64,000 nucleotides of DNA from Apis mellifera (lineage: Eukaryota > Arthropoda > Insecta > Hymenoptera > Apidae): contig NC_037653.1 in NCBI RefSeq assembly GCF_003254395.2, positions 4,647,783 through 4,711,782 on the forward strand. Reading direction: 5' to 3'. Numbering within the stretch: the first letter of the stretch is position 1; every line of letters begins with the position of its first letter. Shown in pieces: positions 12,601 to 24,700 of this stretch. Both the position numbers and the translations under genes were made by a program. The notes beneath the pieces are model-generated. The model ran no database searches, was not told the origin of the DNA, and was given only the letters and a program-made list of their open reading frames with translations.

Positions 12601-13921
12601 TATTATCCCTGTCGATAAAAAAGAATAAAAAGACGCCTATCGTTCCTTGTTTCGTCTCTTAATTACCTTCGATGCCTTTCTTTTTTCCATAACGGAAACG
12701 TAAAAAGGATTTATTGATAAACATGTTTTCTTAAAAATATTCACAGAGGCGAATCTCTTTTTTTTCTTCTTTTTTTTTACTCGTATCAAATCGTATATTT
12801 TCATATATTCCTTTTTATACATCTCGGCATGATGTAAATAAAATGGCGTGAGATAGAAAAAACTGATGTATTATAATTTTTCATTCCTCCCTCTTTTTTT
12901 TTCTTTTTAATAAGAAAATCGTTAATTGATTAATTAGTAAAGGTAATTCTTAATTGCGAATAGAGGGATAGATGTAATTATATCTTGTTGAAAGAAACTT
13001 TATTGGTTTGGATGTTCTTCAAAAAAAAAAATATATATTCTCCCTAATCCTCGAGTTAATATATATTTAAAAAATATATTTAAAAATAGAATTCTCTGGA
13101 ATAACTTTCACTATCAATCCGATATCGAATAAGAAAAAAATAATCCGTGGAGAATAATTCTTGGTTTTAGTTTTATCCTCAAATATATTCTTAACGAAGA
13201 ATAATATTTTTCGCGACGATGTTGTGAAAAAATGAAAAAAAAAAAACAATTCTCACAAATTTTACTTTGAAACATATCAACATTAATTCGTCGAAAATCA
13301 CATTTATATACAATGTGTAGTCTTAATTAACGACGATCAAAAATCAACGATTCTTTCGATTCTCTAGCTTTCTTGTTCAACCCGAATCGAAACGTACGTT
13401 TGATTGTTCCGAGGCTCGATGCGTTCGCATAAGCAAGCTTACGTAATCCAGAGAGCTGATAGGATGCAAACATCCACGAAACCGTTTCCAATTCCGTGCA
13501 ATAAATTACAAACCGAAAGATCAGCGCAATCGGCCACTGGACACTCGACCTGTTCGATCGCAGTCGCCCGACCATTTACCAGATATAACTGGCAAAGGCA
13601 ACCTTTCCCAGTTACTACTGCAATCACACTCCCTTCCCCCTTATTCTATCATTATTCATTTTCTTTATCTATTCCCTCGATATTTTTTTCCTTAAATATC
13701 CTTTGTAAAAGTGTTTATTATTAAACGAGATTCCTCATTTGTTAATTTAATCAAATTGATATATTCGATATATTCTCCTCTCTCTTCATATCTTTTATTT
13801 TAAGTTTCAATACATCTAACAATCCTATCTTACCTACTCAACTCCCCTCTTCGTTTCTTCTCTCTAATTCTCCTCGCTCAAAACATCCCCAACCACAACA
13901 TCCAACCCTTAAATCGAACCT

Positions 13922-14001
<80 letters not shown>

Positions 14002-17000
14002 CTCGGTCACGGTTAACGAGTAATAGTTACCTGCGTATCTCCACGCAGCTCCGCGTTGTCTGCTGCTAACCCATCTCCCTCCCCCCTCCCCCGCGCAGAA
14101 GGAAGAGCTTACGGCGGCGTGGAGGGGAGGGGAGGGGGGAGAGAGAGAGAGAGTAGGATATAACGTGGCCGAGCAAGACCATGTGTAAAATCGGCGGCGC
14201 AGGCGCCCCGTAACACCCCGCCACCTTCCTTCCCTTCGTCCTTTCTTCCGCCCGCGAGTTTCCCCGATGCTGGCGCTCAGCCGGCTCAGTCGGTGGCCGT
14301 CATCGGGATCGCTCTCTCCCTCCGCCTCTTCTCTCTTCCCGCGTACAATCGATCTTATTTCTTCTGTGAGCGCTCTCTCTCTCTCTCTCTGTCCGTCGTT
14401 GAGGAGGGACTCGAACGACGAGGCATTTTTTTGCTTCCGCGAAGTGGGTGGATCGACGATACGATACGATATAATCGGGGGAGGGGTGAATCTTTGATTT
14501 CGTTGATTTTCGAGTAACAAGTTGAAGGAGGAGAGGATAATGATAAGGAAAGAATAAGGAAGGTGTTGATTCGATCCTTTTGAAGAGAATTTTGAAATCG
14601 TAATATATATCTGTTAAGGGGAAGTCTGATCAATTATCGATCGAGGATAAAGAAGTGTGTTTCTTTCTCGCTCTGAGGAAGGATATTCAAGATATTGGAT
14701 AAGTCGAGGAAGGGCTCGGTCCAGCTTGTCGCGAGTTTTTCTAATTGATCCCACGTTCGTTTCGCGGGAGGAGGAGGAATAGAAGAATAGAAGGGAAGGT
14801 TTTTAACGAGAGGAATCAATCGAGGAATCAATCGTGTCGGTCAAGCAACTTCTCTCCACGTGGGAGAAGTTTTCAAAGTCTTCTGCTTCTGTGTGATCTT
14901 ACGCTCTTGGAGATTTATCCTTGGGAGCAACGTTGGAGGTAAGATGTGTGTAATAGGTTTTATTTTTTTATAATTTTTATTAATTTCTTTTCTGGAAAGA
15001 AATTTGTAATTTTTAATAATTATTGATTTTTTTAATTTTTTTTTTTAGAAAGTGAAAACGGAATTCAAAATTTTTTGATTCGATATTTAAATGAATATTC
15101 AAATTGCAAAGTATATAATGGTATGAAGTATAAAACGAGGTTTGATTTTAATCCTGTTTCTTATAATTGCGTTCATAAAATTCATAATTCGCGCGAAAAA
15201 AAAAAGAATTCATTGAATCTGATTATAAACGAGAGAAAATTCTATGTATTTTTAATTCGAAATTTGTATAATTTTTATTGTCATTTGCTTGAAAATGAAA
15301 AACATTAAAATTGAAGTTTCTTCCTTCTGCTTTTCTTATCTTAAAAAGGATTATTTTTTTTTTTTTAATAATAATTCAATCTAGAGAAGAAATATTAAAA
15401 TGTTAAAAATATTTTATCGAATTTAATTCGAATTCAATGTGCCAGGACTCGTGAAACGAGTACAAGGGATAAAAAAAAAAATCTATTAGAGGAACTGTTA
15501 ACAAAGTGAACTAATTACAATGTAGTTATAATTAATTTCACAACGTTTCGTAAATTTAACAAGCTGCTGTTGTACATTTTAAATAAACGTGGAACGTGTG
15601 TTTGAAACGAAACGAGAATTTAATCGATAAAAAAAAAAAAAAAAAAGAAAGAAAGAAAAAGAATCCTTTCCTCATCGAATCTTCTTCGAGGCGTCAAATA
15701 TCTTTCCATCACGTTCTTTTCAAACATATTTCTATAGTAGAAAGAAGTATATTCTACTATTTCTATCATTGAAAATTAATTTTCCAATCCAAAATTATTA
15801 TCTGCCTATATAGAATTCAGATTACACTTTTGCTCTCCAATGTCAAATATTAAAATATAGAATCTTCCATGCCTTCCTTTTCTATAGCAATTATAGCTCC
15901 AAAAAAAATCTAGAATCTATTGGGTCCTTTTTGTTTTCCATCCAAAATTATTATCTACCTAGAATTCAGATCATATTTCTACTCTTCACTCCAATGTAAA
16001 ATATTAAAATGTAGAATCTCCCACTCCTTTCTTTTTTATAGCAATTATAGCTCTAAAAAAAAAAATCTAGAATCCATTGAATCTCTACAAAAATATTATT
16101 AAATATTCATCATCATCGCCTTTTTATTTTCCATCCAAAATTATTATCTGCCTAGAATTCAGATTATACTTCTATTCTTCTCCATTTCAATGTCAAATAT
16201 TAAAATATAGAATCTCCCATTCCTTTTCTATAGCAATTATAGCTCCAAAAAAAAAATCTAGAATCCATTGGGTCCTTTTTGTTTTCTATCCAAAATTATT
16301 ATTTACCTAGAATTCAGATCATATTTCTACTCTTCACTCCAATGTAAAATATGAAAATATAGAATCTCTCATCTCTTCCTTTTCTATAGCAATTATAGCT
16401 CTAAAAAAAAAAATCTAGAATTCATTAAATTTCTACAAAAATATTATTAAATATTTATCATCATCACCTTTTTCTTTTCCATCCAAAATTATTACCTAGA
16501 ATTCAGATCACACTTTTACTCTCCACTCCATTGGATCTTTACAAAAATATTATTAAATATTTATCATTATCACCTTTTTCTTTTCCATCCAAAATTATTA
16601 CCTAGAATTCAAATCACACTTCTACTCTCCATTCCAATGTCAAATATGAAAATATAAAATCTCTCATTTCTTCCTTTTCTATAGCAATTATAAAAAAAAA
16701 TCCAAAAAAAAATCTAGAATCCATTGAATCTCTACAAAAATATTATTAAATATTTATCATCATCCTTCTTGTTTTCCATCTATCAACATTCAAGAAATCC
16801 AGGATCAGAAATACCATTGCCTTGGCAGAAGAAGAAGAGTAGCTAGTCTAATAAAGACACCGTCGGTGGGAAAGAAAAGGCTGAATGAAATTTTCCAACT
16901 GGGATGCAGCTTTTCTTCACGTGGCCTCATCCTCTCCACTTCCTGAACACGGTCACACTTCCGACCGCAGTAACCAAAGGGGTGGTGGTCTGTTCTCGGT

Positions 17001-18674
17001 GTGCTTTATTGAAGTTTATTAGGGCATGGACCGTTGCTCGTTGATCTTTTTGCGTGGAAACTATTACGTGACAAGTTGGCGCATGTTGGGTGGAAAATAG
17101 GTGTTTGTCGGATTATCAGTTTATTTTCTCTTCCTTCCTTTTCCCATTCAAAGATTCTTCCCCTCGTTGTTTCGAGAATTATTCCTTTTTTCTCTCTCTT
17201 TTGAGTGTACATTGCATTACATGATTAAAGAGAGTACATCAGAGATTAGATTGGAAAAAGATTTTGGGCATAGTTGAAGATAAAGATTCGTTGGCTCTTT
17301 CTTGAAAACAATTCTTGGCCAAGCTGAAAGAGAAAGTGAATGAAATCCAAGTGATGAGGTTAATTTGCTTTATACTAATATTTAATTACATGTAAAAAAA
17401 AATTCTGCGATAATTTAACTTTTAAACTGTTCAACACCCATCCAGCAGTTTTTCACGATTGTTTCCTCTTTTTTATTTCAGATTTTATCATTTTATCTTG
17501 AAGGGCTTCAAGAATCGTTCTTCTATCAGCACCGAATGATATAAATATCAATGAAATTTCAAATTCGAATTTGCACTCGAAAATATCTAAAATTTTTCCA
17601 TCAACTGTTTTCCATTCCTAACCTGTATCAAGAGATGAGGAATGCTAAATCAAAGAAGGTGAACAATTCACCAAAATGAATATGATTTAATAAGAGAGAA
17701 TTATTCTATATAACCTGTTGAGAAAGTTTATTAGAAGAAAATTCGAATTCCATTATTTATTGGATGCTATCCATCAAAGGCGTTCCTTTATTGCATAAAA
17801 CCTTAGATGATGTGCGTACATGCAACCACAATATTCTTGCAAGAAAACTCGATTTGTCTCGCTTTTTCAATTTTCCAAAAAAAAATCATTCCTTATGGCC
17901 TTATCGATTATTCTGGATTCTTCTCTCTGTTTAGAAATTAATAAAAGGATGTAATAAGGATATTATTATTTATATGAGAGAAAAGATGTAGTAGAGAGTA
18001 AAATAAAAGAGTTTTTTCAATATTATATGCTTATAGATCTAAAGAAAATTTTGTACAATACTTTGAAAGTTATTGCAAAGATGAATTTTTGGATCTGAAG
18101 AAAAATTGGAATATTATTATTATTGTTATTAGTCCAATTACTCGATGGAAGATATTTCTTTAATAATTAATCTCTAAGTTATTGAACGATGAAAGTAAAA
18201 ACTAAAATTCTTTTTTTCTTTTTTAGAATTTTTCAAAGCGTCTTCCTCGAGGCGTCGATTCGAAATTTCTGTTTAAAATATAAATTTCGAATATATATAA
18301 TTTTAGAATGTGAAATAATATTGAAAATCCAATTGACATCAGAGATCCTCCCGTGCCATCGAATTCGTTGCGCATTTGTTCGAGCACTTGGGGTCGATGG
18401 ACGCACTCGATGCACTCTCCATACCGCTCAGTTTGATTGACAAACGATGTTCGATTTAGAATTTCGATTCGTTTATTCTCTGCTAATTTTCATGAATATT
18501 CGCGTGGAAATTTTCGAAATTTTCCTATATATATATAAATTGTATATTCGTTTCGAAAATTGTGAAAATTCTAGGTCTTTTGGAAAATATCAGATTGCAA
18601 ATTTATGGATCAGTTGTATATATAAATTTGTAGATACGTACGCAGAATTCCATAACTTTCTTCATATTCTTCAA

Positions 18675-18740
<66 letters not shown>

Positions 18741-21700
18741 GATCAGATTGGAAAATTTTGGTCGATGGTTGTACATCGTACGTACATTACGTCCTTTTGC
18801 TGTCGATCATTTATGAAATTTTCAATTTCACCGAACGTGGTAACTGATTTTGGATTGAAATTACTGCAGATGGAGAGAATAGGTCGTTTATTGGCGAGAT
18901 ATAAAATAAACATGATAACAACCACGTGATTCATCGATTTCGTCCACTAATTGAAATATCGTATCAATCTCGGTATATTTCCGAAATTTAAACATTTATT
19001 TTTCTCGATAATTCCAATACCAGAAGAACGGGATCGTTCGATATTTTCAATACTAAAAAAAAAAAAGAAAAAAGAAAAATGATTTCTATTTTAAAATTTA
19101 TAAATTTTCCATTTAAAAATTTCCCTCCTATAATTTTATTAGTAATTTTATTCCCCGTACTTACGAAACAATTTTCATTAAAAAATAAAAGTTTCATCTC
19201 TCTTCAATAATAATTCAAACTTTAAAAAAATTCGTAATATTTTTCTAAACTTTATTAAACAACACGAAGATACTCTTCGCTCGACTCGGTGTTTTCTTTG
19301 ATAAGAAAAAAAAAAAAAAGAGAGAAGAAAAGAAAATAACCTTTCAAAAAGTATAAGGCGCGCGCGCAAAAATTGTTCCAGCGCCGGAAGTGTTATCAAA
19401 GTTTTTCGATCAAGAAACCACGACTTGTTTTTAACCACGATTTAATGTTCCATGAAACGCGAGTCGGGATTAAAACAGGAACGCGTCGATTTTTACAGGA
19501 GGTTATCCCTTCAACGTTGTTTCGAAGCGAGAGTTTCGTTATTTCTTCCCAACTTGGCGTGACGAAAACGCCATCTGTATGTAAAAACTACTATCTTTTT
19601 GCCAACCCGAGTCTAGTGATTTACGATCCTTGTGCGAAATCGAGCACGGTCAATTATGGTGACACGTTTAAGTGATATAATATCGTGATGTAATTTGTTG
19701 CATTTATAATTGTGAGGTTAAATGGCTCGAATAATCGATAGGAGAATAAATTTTTGGCTTAATTTACCGGATGTGATCACAGCAGATTTTTTATATAGAA
19801 TAATTTTCGATATACACTTCAACTCGTGAATCGTGAAATATCTTTTATCTTTAACAAAATATTTTAGTGTAAAGGTTGAAAAATTCTGAATTGCATTTGG
19901 TATATTATGTATTGTGATATACTTTTATTTTTTTTATATTTTTTTATTAAAATATCAATATTAGAATAAACTAAGTAAATTAGAAAGATTAATTTAGGTT
20001 AGGTTAAGTGAAGTAAGATTCTTTCGTATCTTTCAATTTTGTCTTCAATTATTGTCAATTTTTTAATTTGCAACGATATAGTGTTATTGAAATAAATAAT
20101 TTTTTATTGTGTTAAGTTATATTGTTGAAATAAATTTTATTTTTAAAATTATTGATAATAAAGTTTGAAAAAGTTGCAATTAAAATTGAGACTCAGTTTT
20201 GTATTATTTATGGTAGAAGTAATATGTAAGAGGATTAGATTGTTAAAAATCCTGCGATCTCGAAATTTAAAATCAAACGTGATCGTGGCCAAGGCTCTTG
20301 GGATTCGACATTGACAGTTCCACTTCTGCTAAAGATGTAATACTTAGTCTCAGGGGAGATTGCATCCATAAAGTTGAATTTGTGTTATCTGGTTCATAAA
20401 ATTTCGAAGAATTTGAAATTCAACTTTAATATTAGAAAATTCGACAGATTTATATCTTTTCAAGTTTGCACTAGGATTGAACCAGATGTCACAAACTTTG
20501 CAAGACTTTTACACGTCGACGAGGTCTATGTTGGGTCTATGAAAACTTTCAAGAATTACTATCGGCAATATTTTTTCCAAGTGGATTTTAAGAGTAAGTG
20601 TTCAATGACAACTTTCATTCTCAAACTATTGTCCAAAAAAATATTGTTAAATGAAACGATATTTCTTCTTATTTTTGTATATAATATTATACAATGTGAT
20701 ATAAATATCGATAGATTATATTCTCAATCACTTGATCATCGTCTAAATAATAAAGATCTAAAAAAAACTCGACATGTTAATGATACGTTATTTCCAATAA
20801 ATAACGAGGAAAACGTGGAACGTGTGTGTATATAAATAAAATAAGAAATGCAAAAAAGTCAAAGGAATCGTATTCATTCCTAACCTGAAAGGAGAATAGA
20901 GAGAGTAGGGGGAATGGGAAAAAGGATGGCGAACGAAGGAAAGCACTTACTTAGAAGGGACAAAGGAGAATTAATAGATAGGACGTGAAATGAAAGAGTG
21001 GTAAAGTTGTACGAGTTCTGCGATTTCATCGCTCACAGTGGAAAGAAATTCGAATTGGAATAGGGAGGAAGATAAGACAGTCTCGATAACGAGATTGATG
21101 GAATCTTGAAGAGAATTGTTCTATTTCTTCGAAATTCCTTTTTTTTTTCGAATCTTTATTTTCGGCTATAATGTCCGACATACCGGTTGATTTTAATTTA
21201 TTGATTCAATCTTCTTGAAAAATTATTATCTTAATCTTTTATGGTGCCTAGTTATTTGATATAAATAAAATATGAATAAATAATGTCAGTGTATAATATA
21301 ATAACTATAGGGATATATTAAAGTTACTATTATTCAAGTTACTAGGAATATAGTAACTATATTATATAATTATAATCAGTGTATAATATAATAACTCATA
21401 GGGATATTAAAGTTACTATTATTCAAGTTACTAGGAATATAGTAACTATATTATATAATTATAAATTAATTAGAATAATTTATGTTATCCAAATTTTGTT
21501 TATTTCAAATTTGATATGATAATTTAATATTAATTTATCAAAATATTTTTATTTAAATTGGAATACTAACTTGTAGAATTTACTAAATTTTAGGAAAAAT
21601 GGAAGCTCATAGTAACATTTGGAATTCAAATTAAATCTTTAATTTATCAATCTCGCAAAATCCTTTTTTCATTATTTTTCATTATTATACATTATCAAGA

Positions 21701-24700
21701 TAAAAGTTATCGAATCTTTATCGAATCTATCATAAACTAGAAATGCAATGGGAAAACTTTATTCTAAATATTAGCCAAAACTATTATTGAAGTTTGTAAG
21801 TAATATTTATGGTCTCGTTATCCAAATAGGTGACGGTTTCTACGTTACCAGGAGATAGAATCCCGCAATCAAGATCTCCTGTCCTGATAAAATGGACAGC
21901 ATATGGGGAATAGCTGTCAGTTTCGTTTATATCGGGGGAAAAAAAAATGGGAAAAAAGGAAGTAAATGTAGAATGACATTGTGAAACGATTCCTGATAGA
22001 TGGAATGCAAATTGACTGTCGTGTTAGAGTAAAAATGTAAATATGTATATAGTTGCATACAAATATTGTGTAGTGTTTTATGTAAAATTATATGGATAAT
22101 CGAAAAAAAATTTATTAAAGAAATTAAAATTTATAACCAATTTTACAATAAATACTTATACAAATTAAAGTTTGTGTGAATATAAATGCAAATTTGAAAT
22201 TGAATTAAAGACTTGATTCACGATTTTTTATAGTCCAATCACTTAAAAGACATAATAAAAATAGATAATATAAACATATATTAATTAAATTAGAATTTTG
22301 TTATCTTAAAAAATTTTTTCAACAAAACCATAAAGAATTAAATTAAATTATTATCGATATTCGTAATACTAATTTTAAATTAATAATAAAATTAAAAAAA
22401 ATTGGCCAGTAATATATATCGATAAATAAAAAACATTTTCTTGCTAAGAAAAAATATAAAATAATTATATCGATATATAATATAATGTAACTATAATATA
22501 TATTCTTCTCCTTAATTTCTTACATGTGATGGAAGGAAAAGCCAACTAACGACTGAATTCAATACCACGCGACCTCAATCGTAATTTACTTAGAACGAAC
22601 AAAGTGGGGTTAATCCGCTCGAGCGTCTTTCAGTCATACTTCGACTCTTGTCGGGACGATACAAAATAAAAACATTCTCCAAACCGTGCGTCGTATTACC
22701 TTATAAATTATCGTAAAACTTTCAAAACCGCCAAACGAATCAACATTTTATCGTAAAATTGCATCAACAGGTATGCTTTTCCACTCTTAAAAACCAAAAA
22801 TGCAATAGAACTTCCATTATCCTCCATAACCTAATATCGCATGCTCCATTTTCTGAACCGCGCGCTATCTATATTCTCAACAATGTAAACAGACACCTTT
22901 TCTTACCACACTACAATAGAATTTAATTGACATATATAATATATATATATATTATATCGAAAGTTAACATATATTTAATGTTAATTATCGAAATGAAAAT
23001 TATTGCAAAACTCAAAATCAATTAAAGAGCAAAAATCGTTCGTCGTTCGATCAATTTTTTTATATAACAAATAATCCCAATTTCGTTACGAATAATCCTA
23101 TTAGTTCTCTCACACTATAATTCATCTGAAAAAAAAAATCTATTATCCAGAAACTTTCTCGTTAATAATTCGTCTAATAAAAGTACTTTAAAAAAAAAGT
23201 TTCGTTTCACTATCACGTTTATATCTATCCATTCTTCATTCCTCAGAAATTGAAAAAGCAAGAAACACGCCTATTCCATCCAAGCTTCCATCAAATTTCA
23301 AAGCATCGAAAAAGAAAAAGAAACCGAAAACTCTTGCTCGAAGAAAAGTCTTAAAGAACAAGAAGGAAAAAAATAAACGTTTGCTTAAATAGGATCATCG
23401 GTGTGCTTCTTCCTGCCGCGGGCCACGTCTTCGCTCTTCGTTCGCGTTTTTTCTTTCTCTCCCTGTTTTTTCTCCCCTCCCCCTTCTCTCCCCATCTTTG
23501 TTCCTGAACGATAACGAGGAGAGATGTTGTTACGTTGTTGTTCTCTCTGTCCGTAGCGGCGCAAGGAGCGAGGTAGAATCGCGGTCGAGAGCGTCCACGT
23601 GGTTGAAACGGCGAGCCTCGGGAGTAACGCCGGCGGCGTCGGCGGCGTCGGCAGCGACGTGGCAGGTAGCGAGGCAGGAACAGGCGGAGGCGGGGGTGGT
23701 ATACCACCTGGACTGCCGTTCCAGGTGGGATATCGGGAGGCCGGCCAAGAATACACGCTCTACCTTCTGGCAGCCCGCGAGCAGGACCGCACCGAGTGGA
23801 TACGTGCCATCCGTGCCGGTGAGTTTTTTCTCTTCCTATTTTTTTTTCCTTTTTTTTTTCTTTCGTTCCTATAATTGTATTTCCTTTATTTCTCCCCCTT
23901 TTCGTTTTTTCTTTGTTCGATTATAGAATATTTGCGATAACACTGTCAGAAGAAAAATAATTGTGTTTTGATTTTTTTTTTTTGTAATATAATTTGATTG
24001 AGGCTTATTTATTAGAGCAATTGAAGTTTATAATATAACAAATAAGCCTTAATCTTATCTTTGTTTTGATTTTTAAAATCTTTTAAACTATAATTATAGT
24101 ATTTTTCTAAATTTCATTTTTCCAAATGGATTTTTAAATCTTGCGATTTATCTAAGGGCACGATCGATATATATTAAAATTCACAAGTCGAAAAGCGATA
24201 CAAAAGCGGCAAGATTAACGAGGGAGGGAAGGGAGGAGAGGAAAGAAAAACACGCGTGTCACTTACTCCACTTCTAACTTTTCAATTATCGAGCTCGTTA
24301 CCTCACTTAGCCGGTGACACAGAAATTCCTCGCTCCTCTATTTCCAATGCAATACTACTCGCTTGTTTCCACGAAAATAACCGTGTCTTTTTCATCCGGG
24401 GTAGTCGAATCGTCGTTAGTATATTTTAATCGGGCTACTGCTACTGTAATTAGCCTTGACTACCTCTAGCTCGTTAGAGGATCTTTTCTCCATTCGAGTC
24501 ACGGATTCGTAAGCAATGTAAGGAGACATTTAGAAATATGCATATATATATATATACATATAGAAAAAGTAGATTGTGACATTCGCCTGGGTTTTTCTTT
24601 CTACGCTCGTTGTCTCTTGATAATAAGCGCGCGTTCTAGAAGAAAAAAAGAGAGAGAGAGAGAGGAGGGGGAGCGACGCTCAGTTTTTCTTAATAAGTCT

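Larger units (their letters stand above)
10593..23556 (+). other. Btk29A intron 2, about 13 kb
   Basis: Begins GTGAGT and ends CCGTAG. It contains long CT and TA microsatellites, the 155/193-bp tandem array, a 90-bp duplication and a promoter-like GC-rich block at 14.0-14.94 kb. GC-richer islands that could be enhancers lie at 12.1-12.6, 13.3-13.6, 16.85-17.06 and 21.82-21.93 kb. The rest is AT-rich sequence in which nothing coding was recognised; many short frames occur but none resembles a known family. Confidence 0.65.

Noticed and set aside
13909..14520. 203-codon frame on the - strand
   Set aside because: Its length comes from the CT tract (an Arg-Glu run) and a CpG-rich low-stop block; no domain is seen and the + strand shows promoter-like structure instead.
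18447..18929. 160-codon frame on the + strand
   Set aside because: It runs through the TA microsatellite (Tyr-Ile repeat) and lacks any recognisable domain.
19994..20003. TTAGGTTAGG, two copies of the insect telomere repeat
   Set aside because: Two copies are too few to be a telomeric remnant; a similar pair near 40613 shows it is a chance word.
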